Shown here: one piece after another, positions 36,849-44,743 of the stretch
Position numbering within the stretch: the first letter of the stretch is position 1
Layout: each line of letters starts with the position of its first letter
From: Muribaculaceae bacterium
GTDB taxonomy: Bacteria > Bacteroidota > Bacteroidia > Bacteroidales > Muribaculaceae
Assembly (NCBI GenBank): GCA_016292745.1
Contig: JAEDFO010000003.1
Span: 3,545 to 67,544 of the forward strand
DNA: 64,000 nt
Reading direction: 5' to 3'
Program-made: the position numbers and the translations under genes
Notes under the pieces: generated by a model
Seen by the model: the letters and a program-made list of their open reading frames with translations, nothing else
What the model was told of the DNA's origin: nothing
Databases searched by the model: none

Positions 36849-37841
36849 TTAATTCAAACTTACCATTCGCGGCTGGATTGTGGCAGGCAGGACACCAGTC
36901 TGCTGGATAATCTTCTGCCCCAGGAATCCGGTTATGAACGAGTAGAAGCCATGCGGCAAGCTGCCACCTACACCGGAGCATGTGGCATATATGCTGCGAA
37001 ACAGCGGATATGTGCCATCGTAGATGTATGCCTGATATGGCTTATATGCCTCGATTGAATCGTCAGGACGAACCTTCAGCACCTTGATGGTACTTGCAAA
37101 CTCGGTGGTGGTAACATTTTCCTCAGCAAGGTTCTTGGCGCGCTCCTCCACTGAAAGGCTTTGGGCCTTCATGTCGGCGCTTACCCAACTTACTCCGATA
37201 ATTCCAAGGGCATTCTTGTCGTTTTCAACCACCTTGAACACTTCGGGGTTGCTGTTCTGGGCATATACATTAGGGCCAAAATCGGCGCCGCAAAGCAGCG
37301 AGTCCTTCATGTAACGAGCAGTGCTTGATCCCTGATGGTCAAAGACCACCTTAATGGTCTTGAGCTTTGAAGGCTCAAGCTCGTTCCACTGTGTTACCTG
37401 TCCGAGGAGAATCTCCTTGATTTCGCTCACCGAAAGTATCTCGATAGGATTATCCTTGTTGACAATCAGAGCAATTGCATCGACAGCGATACGCTGAGAG
37501 AAACACACTCCGTTTTTCTGACGCAGATACTCTTTCTGCACATCCTTAAGTTCATGGGCTGTGATTATGAGTTTTGTCTTGAGTTCGAGCATCGAGTCGA
37601 TAGCACTATGCTCGTCGACGTAGTATGGAATGATGTTAGCATTTGGATAGGTGTACTCAAACACATCGATTTCCTGGTTCATGATATTCTGGAAACTCTC
37701 ATCAACAGCAATTGCAATAAGGCCCGATGTGCTTGTGTTCTTCGGCTTACCACTTTGGCCGCCACACGAAGCCAGAGCCGTAATTGCAACGATTGCGGCT
37801 ACCATCATATTTGCCATTTTGCCATAATGTAATCTCTTCAT
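36849..37841 (-). CDS. PstS-like phosphate-binding-type lipoprotein
   Basis: 330 residues. Lipoprotein signal ending ALASC (Cys26). The mature part has the PBP-like fold of PstS: RIAVDAIALIVNKDNP, ILLGQVTQWNEL, and a serine-rich ligand loop FDHQGSSTARYMKDSL. It is not next to pstCAB, so a phosphate ABC importer role is doubtful; a PstS-like protein in the TonB cluster is a recurrent arrangement in Bacteroidales, with unknown function. MKRLHYG at 37841 is used as start; an ATG nine codons later is possible. The TPR gene follows after 60 bases. Confidence 0.85.
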   Translation of the reverse strand: MKRLHYGKMANMMVAAIVAITALASCGGQSGKPKNTSTSGLIAIAVDESFQNIMNQEIDVFEYTYPNANIIPYYVDEHSAIDSMLELKTKLIITAHELKDVQKEYLRQKNGVCFSQRIAVDAIALIVNKDNPIEILSVSEIKEILLGQVTQWNELEPSKLKTIKVVFDHQGSSTARYMKDSLLCGADFGPNVYAQNSNPEVFKVVENDKNALGIIGVSWVSADMKAQSLSVEERAKNLAEENVTTTEFASTIKVLKVRPDDSIEAYKPYQAYIYDGTYPLFRSIYATCSGVGGSLPHGFYSFITGFLGQKIIQQTGVLPATIQPRMVSLN

Positions 37842-37857
37842 ATCGTCAACCTTTTTA

Positions 37858-38082
37858 TTATTCGAATCGTATCATTCTGAAGGCTCGCCATGCTCCGTAC
37901 ACCACAAGCACACTGCCAAGGACATAACGCACGAAACTCCAGTCGGCGCCCCAATGGAAGAAATTAATAAGCATCAGCACTCCCATACCTATATACACTA
38001 TCACCATTATCACTGCGTAGAGTATCTTGATGAGCGACGGTTTGTCGCTTTCGGTATGCTTGTCGTCGAATTGTTCGTTCAT
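37858..38082 (-). CDS. Small membrane protein, two predicted helices
   Basis: 74 residues: a polar N-terminus (MNEQFDDKHTESDKPS), then hydrophobic segments at about 18-41 and 50-64 and a basic end. No recognised family. It ends 16 bases before the PstS-like gene, so it belongs to the same transcript and may be an accessory of the TonB complex. Its start codon faces a plus-strand metallopeptidase gene. Confidence 0.75.
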   Translation of the reverse strand: MNEQFDDKHTESDKPSLIKILYAVIMVIVYIGMGVLMLINFFHWGADWSFVRYVLGSVLVVYGAWRAFRMIRFE

Positions 38083-38236
38083 GTCGATAAATATATTTGT
38101 ATACTTGAGTCGGGCATACTACTTGCCACTATACTTCATTTTGTAAAATTACAAAAAAAGTATATGTTTTGCATTATTCTTCAAATTTATTTTGATATTC
38201 TTAACGATATAATATTACATCCAGACAAAGAATTGG

Positions 38237-38244
38237 TACCTTTG
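38237..38244 (+). promoter_or_regulatory. Candidate -7 element of the metallopeptidase gene
   Basis: TACCTTTG, an exact match. It lies directly before an ATG at 38245 and 18 bases before the ATG at 38263, which supports the second ATG as the true start. Confidence 0.5.
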
Positions 38245-38262
38245 ATGCATAAAAACGTAAAG

Positions 38263-38985
38263 ATGCAGACAAAGCACTATTACGACGACCCGGAATTCGG
38301 GTGCATCATAGTAACTATAAAGCCTGGGCTCAAGAGTTTTAGAGCAGGATGGAAAGATGGAGTGCTCAACATAAGTTGTCGGCCGAATATCACCGAACAC
38401 GAATTTAAAAGCACTCTCGATGCTTTGCGCGACAAGATAAGGAAGGCACACGAGAAAAAGCATGGCGCCGAATTCTGTTTCGGGCAGATGATAAAGTGTT
38501 TCGACGGATACACCATAACCATATGCCCGTCGGATAACCCAAAGCAGCAAGTATTAGGGCACAGACTAAATAAGGATATCACAATATCCCTTCCAAAGGA
38601 TGAACCGCTCGACAATATCAACGTGAAACGTGCCATATGCAAAACCATTGAGCACATGATTCGCGACATTGCAATTACTTCGCTGATTCCGCTGGCTCAG
38701 GAAACTGCCGAGCAGGTGGGGTGCAACAAGGTGAACCGATTCCTAATATCGCACGGCAAGAAGACACTTGGATATTGCACCCGCGACAGGAATATATATC
38801 TGAGCAGCATACTTATGTTGTATCCTAAACACCTGATTCGCCACATCATATGCCATGAACTGGCTCACATAGAGCACTTTGACCATAGCGAAGCGTTCCA
38901 TAGGCTTTGCGACCGATACGACGGCGGCCGCGAAAAGGAGTATATCAAGGAACTGAAGACATTTAAGACTGCCATAGCTATTTAA
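38263..38985 (+). CDS. YgjP-like (DUF45) metallopeptidase domain protein
   Basis: 240 residues. Zinc-peptidase motif HELAH (with RHIICHELAHIEHFDHSEAFH) is the YgjP/M48-type signature: two His, the catalytic Glu, and a downstream His region. Upstream parts carry KVNRFLISHGKKTLGYC and IYLSSILMLYPKHLI typical of the family. No signal peptide, so cytoplasmic. The ATG at 38263 is chosen over 38245 because the -7 box ends at 38244. The gene is the only plus-strand gene inside the TonB cluster and its stop overlaps that of the frameshifted gene on the other strand. Substrates unknown. Confidence 0.85.
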   Translation: MQTKHYYDDPEFGCIIVTIKPGLKSFRAGWKDGVLNISCRPNITEHEFKSTLDALRDKIRKAHEKKHGAEFCFGQMIKCFDGYTITICPSDNPKQQVLGHRLNKDITISLPKDEPLDNINVKRAICKTIEHMIRDIAITSLIPLAQETAEQVGCNKVNRFLISHGKKTLGYCTRDRNIYLSSILMLYPKHLIRHIICHELAHIEHFDHSEAFHRLCDRYDGGREKEYIKELKTFKTAIAI

Positions 38986-39436
38986 TAGTCCATCATTCGT
39001 GGATTAAATGTAATTGGGAGTGTGTACCACACATTCACCTTCTCGCCGTTATATACTCCAGGCTTGAAATTTGGCAACAAACTTACTATGCGCAAGGCTT
39101 CGGCATCGGTTTCGGGCGATAGACTTATCACAACCTTGGCATCGCTGACCTGGCCATCCTTGCCTACCACAAACTGAACAATACCTTGCCTTCAACCTCA
39201 TTGGTTTTTGCTTTCTCTGGATATATAAGATTCTTTCTAACAAAATCCAACAAGGCAGCAGTTCCACCGGGAAACTTAGGCATTTGCTGCACAGCACGAT
39301 GCACATGCTCACCCCTGGCAAGCACAGATGATACTTGAGAATCTTGGGTTGACGTCTCAATGGGCTGTGAAGAACAACAATAGCAACTCGCTGTGAAAGC
39401 AACCATTATAAATACTGACATAAAACACCTTAACAT
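38982..39436 (-). pseudogene. TonB C-terminal-domain lipoprotein, broken by a one-base frameshift
   Basis: Two frames together read as one protein: a lipoprotein signal (FTASC, Cys18), a linker, then a TonB C-terminal domain. Frame 1 ends KVLFSLW-stop; frame 2 resumes FVVGKDGQVSDAKVV. The intact tonB gene has VIVQFVVTKTGDIGEVKVV at this place, so one base is missing near 39182. The two halves overlap at 39164-39170. It keeps a good promoter and a terminator-like region is absent between it and the next gene. A sequencing or assembly error would give the same picture. Stop codon at 38984-38982 overlaps the stop of the convergent metallopeptidase. Confidence 0.8.
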
Positions 39437-39466
39437 AACAACACTTATTTAATTAGTAAACCCTCA

Positions 39467-39496
39467 CAAAGATAACAAAATATGCAATAAAGCAAA
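39467..39496 (-). promoter_or_regulatory. Promoter of the broken TonB-domain gene
   Basis: Minus strand TTTG (39496-39493), 18 bases, then TATCTTTG (39474-39467), exact -7 match. Leader about 25 bases to the ATG at 39436. Confidence 0.65.
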
Positions 39497-39517
39497 ACAG
39501 GCACTAACTCTTATGAA

Positions 39518-39552
39518 CGACAAAGAAGCGAGGTCCATTCAGGCCCCGCTTC
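39518..39552 (-). terminator. Terminator of the exbB-exbD-tonB transcript
   Basis: GAAGCGGGG/CCTCGCTTC arms (39552-39544 and 39533-39525) form a 9-bp stem with one G-U pair, extended by CC/GG with one bulge. A short TTTG follows on the minus strand. Confidence 0.6.
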
Positions 39553-39579
39553 TGAGATATAATCAAAATTTGATATTGA

Positions 39580-40428
39580 TTACTGGAGTTTGAATTGAAC
39601 AGGCAGAGTATACCAAACGTTAACAGCCTGGCCGTTCATACGTCCCGGGATGAATTTAGGCAGCTTCTTAACGAGGCGTACAGCTTCGTTGTCGAGGTCA
39701 CGGTCAACACTCTTAACCACCTTAACTTCACCGATGTCACCAGTCTTGGTAACAACGAATTGAACGATAACTTTACCTTGAACATTGTTTTCCTGAGCCA
39801 TCGCTGGATAAACGATATTATCGCGGAGGAACTTCATGAGTTCAGCATCACCACCAGGGAACTGAGGCATCTGCTCAACAGCACGGAATACTTCTTCCTT
39901 TTCAGGCTTCTTTTCTTCAACGATAATTTCTTCCTTATGCTCACGAACTACGTTACGGTCGTCGGTACCTTGGTCGAAGTTGGTCTGACCAAATGCAGTC
40001 TGAGTTTCCTTAAGTTCATCCTGCGATTTGATTTCGTCTTCAGGAGTTACTTCGCTGTCTTCAACGATAGCAAGCTCAGTAACCTTGATAGTGTTGAGGA
40101 TTTCCTCAGGCAGAGCCTCAGGCTGTTCCATTTCAACACGTTCCTGCTCCTCCTCTTCTTCCTCCTCTTCTTCGGCAGCCATGTTGACGTTAACCAATTC
40201 CTGGTTAGCTTCGTCCTTAATGTCTTCCTGGAAGATGAAGTTAGAAACGGTATTGAAAGTGAGACCAACGACGATAATCAGAGCCAAGGCAATGATTACA
40301 AGAATCATTGATTTATTATGACGCTTGTCGGAATTCTTACGAAGGTCGTAAGCACCATATTCCTGATTTCGTCCTTCGAATACCAGGTCGCGCCACTCTT
40401 TTGATGAAAGATCTACATCTTTAGACAT
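39580..40428 (-). CDS. tonB: Energy transducer TonB
   Basis: 282 residues. N-terminal cytoplasmic stretch (DLSSKEWRDLVFEGRN), one membrane anchor (about 43-65), an acidic Glu-rich periplasmic linker (about 84-170), and a C-terminal TonB domain (about 185-282) with RAVEQMPQFPGG, QGKVIVQFVVTKTG and NVWYTLPVQFKLQ. It couples the ExbB/ExbD motor to outer-membrane TonB-dependent transporters. It follows exbD after 42 bases and has a terminator after its stop. Confidence 0.93.
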   Translation of the reverse strand: MSKDVDLSSKEWRDLVFEGRNQEYGAYDLRKNSDKRHNKSMILVIIALALIIVVGLTFNTVSNFIFQEDIKDEANQELVNVNMAAEEEEEEEEEQERVEMEQPEALPEEILNTIKVTELAIVEDSEVTPEDEIKSQDELKETQTAFGQTNFDQGTDDRNVVREHKEEIIVEEKKPEKEEVFRAVEQMPQFPGGDAELMKFLRDNIVYPAMAQENNVQGKVIVQFVVTKTGDIGEVKVVKSVDRDLDNEAVRLVKKLPKFIPGRMNGQAVNVWYTLPVQFKLQ

Positions 40429-40470
40429 AATTCAAAATCTTTTAAATGTTAATAAAACTACGACCTGTCA

Positions 40471-41208
40471 TCAATTACCTCCGAGGTGTTTAGCCTTGAG
40501 TTCCATCATCATAGCAGAGTCAACAGCGTTGATTCGGTCGATTTGGTAACGGCTGATACTGTTAATCTGCATTTCGTCGAGAGCGCTGATAAGGTTTTCA
40601 TACGATGCGTTAGGAGTGGCCTTGATGATTACGATAGGACGACTAACAGTAGAGTCGTTACGAATCTCCTTGGCGCGAGCCTGATATTCATCGTCTTTGA
40701 TTTCCTTATTACGCCAGTGTACTTTAAGTTCGTTGATACGTTCAATAACCTTTTTGTTACGATCGTGCAAGATTTTGCGGATGCCGCGAGTCTCGCCGTT
40801 TTCGTTGCCGAGGAATTCAGTTTCCTGCATTTTGTTATTGTCGATATGTCCGTCCTTATCAGCGTCGGTGATGTCGGGTTGGCCTTCGTAGTAATAAACG
40901 AAGTCTCTCTTGACAGTGCCTTTGAGCATTTTACCTGTCAGTTCGTCCTTAACATCCGGGTTACGTTCGCTATCGAGAATGATAGTGATAGCTTCAGATT
41001 GCTTTACTTTAGTTTGTTCCGATTTATCAACCTTCTCATTAGTAGGCAAACTAATTTGAAGGGTCTGAGATTTGATCATTGTGGTACAAAGCATGAAGAA
41101 AGTAATCAAAAGCATGTTCATGTCCACCATCGGGGTAAAATCGACGCGGACAGTCATCTTTTTCTGGTGGCTTTTACCTTTACCACTTGATTGTTCTACT
41201 TCTGCCAT
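40471..41208 (-). CDS. exbD: ExbD-family protein, second copy
   Basis: 245 residues. Single N-terminal membrane segment in VDFTPMVDMNMLLITFFML, where the Asp in MVDMNMLL is the conserved proton-path residue of ExbD/TolR. A long periplasmic domain with SRPIVIIKATPNASYENLISAL follows, typical of the Bacteroidota form. It starts 2 bases after the stop of the other exbD, so the pair is tightly coupled. It is longer than classic ExbD (about 140), as usual in this phylum. Confidence 0.92.
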   Translation of the reverse strand: MAEVEQSSGKGKSHQKKMTVRVDFTPMVDMNMLLITFFMLCTTMIKSQTLQISLPTNEKVDKSEQTKVKQSEAITIILDSERNPDVKDELTGKMLKGTVKRDFVYYYEGQPDITDADKDGHIDNNKMQETEFLGNENGETRGIRKILHDRNKKVIERINELKVHWRNKEIKDDEYQARAKEIRNDSTVSRPIVIIKATPNASYENLISALDEMQINSISRYQIDRINAVDSAMMMELKAKHLGGN

Positions 41209-41210
41209 AA

Positions 41211-41915
41211 TTAATCTTCCTCAGTTTTTAATGCGGTCATTAAACTAAACTTATTCATCTTCAATGTCTGGAGGTTATCCATAACGACATTTACAATTTC
41301 ATAAGGAGTATCCTTGTCAGCTTTGATAGATATACCTGCACCAGTCTTGATGGCTTCGGTCAAGTTGCCATTCGAAGAGTTGTAGAGTGCACGCATCCAA
41401 ATCTGGAATTCGTTTGGATGTTCAAGATCTTGATTGATATTGATAGGAATACCTGCAAGCGGATTCTTGTTAGGATCGAGGGTCTCATCTTGCTTAGCAA
41501 CATCGAGGTCCAGGAATTCTCCTAACTTAGCGATAGGATATCCGAAAGAAGCGACCTTACCAAAAGCGTTAACCTGAGCTTGAGTGAACTTAACGGGATT
41601 TGACTTATGATACTTATTGTATTCGTTCATAACGGCAACGATAAGTTCCTTGCGCATGTTCTCGCTTGAATAAGTGGTATCGGCGTCACCAGCAATCGAA
41701 AGGAATACCTGTCCCTTAGGGCTGATCAGAATGTTGATTGAGTTCTGATCGGGCACCTTGAGTTCAGATACAGATGCTGGAGTGTTAACGATAACCGGCT
41801 CTTTCTGTAGGAATGTAGATGTCAACATGAAGAAAGTAAGCAAAAGAACAGTAACGTCACTCATCGCGGTCATATCGATGAACGTACTCTTCTTTTTGAT
41901 TTTAACTTTTCCCAT
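41211..41915 (-). CDS. exbD: ExbD-family protein, first copy
   Basis: 234 residues. Membrane segment FIDMTAMSDVTVLLLTFFML, carrying the conserved Asp in AMSDVTVLL. A long periplasmic part (from about 45) ends in TPYEIVNVVMDNLQTLKMNKF, the peptidoglycan-side domain of ExbD. Divergent in sequence from its neighbour, so the motor may contain a hetero-dimer of ExbD chains (inference). Follows exbB after 58 bases. Confidence 0.92.
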   Translation of the reverse strand: MGKVKIKKKSTFIDMTAMSDVTVLLLTFFMLTSTFLQKEPVIVNTPASVSELKVPDQNSINILISPKGQVFLSIAGDADTTYSSENMRKELIVAVMNEYNKYHKSNPVKFTQAQVNAFGKVASFGYPIAKLGEFLDLDVAKQDETLDPNKNPLAGIPININQDLEHPNEFQIWMRALYNSSNGNLTEAIKTGAGISIKADKDTPYEIVNVVMDNLQTLKMNKFSLMTALKTEED

Positions 41916-41973
41916 ATTCTTGGTTTATTTCTTGTTGATTTTTAAAAGATAATCTACACTCTGTAACAGTGGA

Positions 41974-42789
41974 TTAGTGAGTTGCAGAGAAAGTTGATAC
42001 GATAGTGAAACCTAACTCATCGATTGCGTAGGTCATGTTATCGATCTTGTTTGTAAAGTAGTTATAGAAAATAACAGCGAATGCACCGGTAGCGATACCA
42101 GAAGCAGTGTTAACAAGTGCCTCAGAAATACCGATAGAAAGAGCGGTAGAGTCAGGAGCACCTGATTGACCCATAGCCTGGAACGACTTGATCATACCCA
42201 ATACAGTACCGAGAAGACCGAGGAGAGTACCAAGAGTGGTCATTGTAGCGATAATAGGAAGGTTCTGCTGCAGAGAAGGCATTTCGAGAGCAGTAGCCTT
42301 TTCAACTTCGTCTTGGATGATAACGAGTTTCTGTTCCTTAGAAAGAACTGTGTTCTTGTCCATTTCGTCGTACTTAACGAGAACAGCGTCAACGATAGCA
42401 CCGATTGAACCTTTCTGCTTTGCACAGAGCTGACGAGCACCAGCGATGTCGTTCTTTGCGAGAGCCTTCTTGATGTTCTCTACAAACTTAGCAATGCTGC
42501 CGCTACCCTTTGCTGAAGCAAGAGCAAACCAACGCTCAACAGCAAGTGTGATAACAGTTAAGAACAGACCTTGGATGATAGGTACAACGAAACCACCTTC
42601 GTATACAGTACCGAGCAGGTTAACTGGACGATGGCTATCCGGGTCGAAGTTTGATGGATCACCATAGAGGAACAAGTAGATGCAGACTGCAATGATGATA
42701 CAAGCTACGATTACTAAGAACGCATTCTTAATACCGCGAACTTTGCTTTCTACCTTTTTGGTAGAAGTGTTTTGCTTTTGAGCTTCCAT
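41974..42789 (-). CDS. exbB: MotA/TolQ/ExbB proton channel family protein
   Basis: 271 residues. Three membrane segments are visible: about 23-42, GGFVVPIIQGLFLTVITLAV (about 66-85), and the conserved C-terminal pair around LPIIATMTTLGTLLGLLGTVLGMI (about 180-203) and ALVNTASGIATGAFAVIFYN (about 224-243). The TLLGLLGTVLGMIKSFQ and ASGIATGAFAV motifs are the ExbB/MotA signature. It forms the stator channel for TonB. It is the first gene of the transcript, with a roughly 220-base leader. Confidence 0.93.
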   Translation of the reverse strand: MEAQKQNTSTKKVESKVRGIKNAFLVIVACIIIAVCIYLFLYGDPSNFDPDSHRPVNLLGTVYEGGFVVPIIQGLFLTVITLAVERWFALASAKGSGSIAKFVENIKKALAKNDIAGARQLCAKQKGSIGAIVDAVLVKYDEMDKNTVLSKEQKLVIIQDEVEKATALEMPSLQQNLPIIATMTTLGTLLGLLGTVLGMIKSFQAMGQSGAPDSTALSIGISEALVNTASGIATGAFAVIFYNYFTNKIDNMTYAIDELGFTIVSTFSATH

Positions 42790-43018
42790 AATTTAATAAT
42801 AAAATAATTGTTAGTTGATTATTAATAAATAATTAATATGTTGTTAATCAATTAATTGCCTTGAGTGTATATTTTGGTTTTTAATTCTCGGACTTCTTTA
42901 TCGTGGCATAGATTACAAGCGTTAAATAAAGTGGCCCATCCTGTTCCAGAAACGAATCCAAACGGTAAATTCGCTCGAAATTTCATAAACAACCGCCTTT
43001 ATACTTCAATTACTATGG
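42790..43018 (-). promoter_or_regulatory. Long leader upstream of exbB
   Basis: About 220 bases between the predicted transcription start and the exbB ATG. Very AT-rich near the gene, and I find no strong hairpin or coding potential in it. Confidence 0.4.
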
Positions 43019-43049
43019 CAAATGTATTATAAATATTTCAATGTTACAA
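43019..43049 (-). promoter_or_regulatory. Promoter of the exbB operon
   Basis: Minus strand TTG (43049-43047), 20 bases, then TACATTTG (43026-43019), an exact -7 match with consensus spacing. Confidence 0.65.
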
Positions 43050-43141
43050 CGAACAGCAATAATTTTTATTGAGATTTTATCCATTTTTTAAGTTTTATTG
43101 ATGTCTTTGCCGCAAAAACATTGATGCCTGCACAATATTAC

Positions 43142-43172
43142 GGGGGCCGACAGCATTTTTGCCATCGGCCCC
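43142..43172 (-). terminator. Terminator of gdhA
   Basis: GGGGCCGA/TCGGCCCC arms (43143-43150 and 43165-43172) form a perfect 8-bp GC-rich stem, extended by TGGC/GCTG-type pairs. No T-run follows directly on the minus strand; a T-run exists on the plus side. Confidence 0.6.
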
Positions 43173-43202
43173 GCTTATTGATTTTTTTGTATTCTATACT
43201 GA

Positions 43203-44537
43203 TTAAAGGATACCTTGAGCCATCATGGCATTGGCCACTTTCATGAAGCCGGCCACATTGGCGCCCTTTACATAATTAATATAGCCCGATTCCTCCTGGC
43301 CATACTTGCGGCACTGCTCGTGGATATCGGCCATGATGCTGCGGAGTTTGGCATCAACTTCCTCGGCACTCCACACCAGTTTCTGCGAATTCTGTGCCAT
43401 TTCGAGGCCAGAAACCGATACACCACCGGCATTGGCGGCCTTTCCAGGAGCGTAAAGGATGTGGGCATCGAGAAATGCGTGCACTGCTTCGGGTGTGGAT
43501 GGCATGTTAGCTCCTTCCGACACTGCAAAGCAACCGTTTGCAAGCAGCATACGGGCATCGTCGCCATCAATCTCGTTCTGGGTGGCCGACGGCATGGCAA
43601 TGTCGCACTTAACCTTCCATGGGCGCTCGCCTTCGAAGTATTCACAACCATATTCCTCGGCAAATTCACGGATACGGCCGCGATAGAAATTCTTAAGCTT
43701 GAAGATGTAGTCGAGCTGCTCGCGGGTGAGGCCTTCAGGCACATAGATTGTGCCGTTGGAGTCGCTCATGGTCACTACCTTCGCCCCAAGCTGAAGAAGT
43801 TTGTCGGCAGTATATGTTGCCACATTACCCGAGCCGGAAATAGCAACTGTCTTGCCTTTGATGTCGATGCCACGAGTGGCAAGCATATTCAGCAAGAAGT
43901 AAACATTGCCGTAGCCGGTGGCTTCGGGACGAACACGCGAACCGCCAAATTCCAGGCCCTTTCCGGTGAATGTACCGGTGTTTTCGCGTGCGAGTTTCTT
44001 ATACATGCCATACATATACCCTACCTCGCGGCCACCTACACCTATATCGCCAGCGGGGACGTCGGTGTCAGGACCAATCTGGCGCCACAATTCGGCAACG
44101 AAAGCCTGGCAGAAGCGCATTACCTCCATATCCGACTTTCCCTTGGGGCTGAAGTCGGAGCCGCCTTTGGCACCTCCCATGGCCAGTGTGGTGAGCGAAT
44201 TCTTGAATGTCTGTTCAAACGCGAGAAATTTGAGAATCGATTGGTTAACCGAGGAGTGGAAACGGATACCGCCCTTATACGGACCAATAGCATTGTTATG
44301 CTGGATACGGTAACCCATGTTATTCTGTACCTGTCCCTTATCGTCGACCCACGAAACTCGGAACGAAAGGATTCGGTCGGGAATACAAAGTCGCTCAATC
44401 AAATTGTAACGTTCAAACTCGGGATGCTCGTTGTATGCATCCTCAATTGTTGTCAACACTTCTTCAACTGCCTGAAGATACTCGGGCTCATTCGGGAAGC
44501 GTCTTCTCAAATCATTCAATACTTCTGATGCTTTCAT
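43203..44537 (-). CDS. gdhA: NADP-specific glutamate dehydrogenase
   Basis: 444 residues, hexameric type I GDH. Interconverts glutamate and 2-oxoglutarate plus ammonia; main ammonium assimilation route in Bacteroides. Active-site segment PYKGGIRFHSSVNQS with substrate Lys, and the catalytic Lys in LAMGGAKGGSDFSPKG. Rossmann dinucleotide motif VAISGSGNVATY near residue 240. Length and GAKGGS match the NADP-dependent enzyme, but cofactor is inferred. Flanked by a TATCTTTG element upstream and a strong hairpin downstream. Confidence 0.97.
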   Translation of the reverse strand: MKASEVLNDLRRRFPNEPEYLQAVEEVLTTIEDAYNEHPEFERYNLIERLCIPDRILSFRVSWVDDKGQVQNNMGYRIQHNNAIGPYKGGIRFHSSVNQSILKFLAFEQTFKNSLTTLAMGGAKGGSDFSPKGKSDMEVMRFCQAFVAELWRQIGPDTDVPAGDIGVGGREVGYMYGMYKKLARENTGTFTGKGLEFGGSRVRPEATGYGNVYFLLNMLATRGIDIKGKTVAISGSGNVATYTADKLLQLGAKVVTMSDSNGTIYVPEGLTREQLDYIFKLKNFYRGRIREFAEEYGCEYFEGERPWKVKCDIAMPSATQNEIDGDDARMLLANGCFAVSEGANMPSTPEAVHAFLDAHILYAPGKAANAGGVSVSGLEMAQNSQKLVWSAEEVDAKLRSIMADIHEQCRKYGQEESGYINYVKGANVAGFMKVANAMMAQGIL

Positions 44538-44590
44538 TCAATACGTATATTTATAAAGTGTCAATCATCTTGACTGTTGTAATTTGGCGA

Positions 44591-44598
44591 CAAAGATA
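44591..44598 (-). promoter_or_regulatory. Candidate -7 element of gdhA
   Basis: TATCTTTG on the minus strand, exact consensus, giving a leader of about 50 bases. A TTTG lies 13 bases upstream, closer than usual. Confidence 0.45.
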
Positions 44599-44639
44599 AT
44601 CAATTTGTCGACAAAAAATCATATTTTCAGAGAAAAATG

Positions 44640-44713
44640 TAACAATTTAATTGAAATAGCCTAAGAATTGTTACAGGATTACACATAATTCATCAAAAAT
44701 CAGTGTAATCCTG
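44640..44713. repeat. Two back-to-back inverted repeats after the GH3 fusion gene
   Basis: IR1: CAGGATTACAC and its exact complement GTGTAATCCTG (44674-44684 and 44703-44713), a perfect 11-bp stem. IR2: TAACAATT/AATTGTTA (44640-44647 and 44666-44673), directly adjoining. On the minus strand IR2 is followed by a T-rich run. They probably act as tandem terminator for the 49-45 kb transcript. Confidence 0.7.
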
Positions 44714-44743
44714 CAGCTTGATGGGAAGGATTCCGGAGTCGGA

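Noticed and set aside
37954..38262. N-terminal extension of the metallopeptidase gene
   Set aside because: It overlaps the start of the small membrane protein gene, lies upstream of the -7 element, and does not resemble the family.
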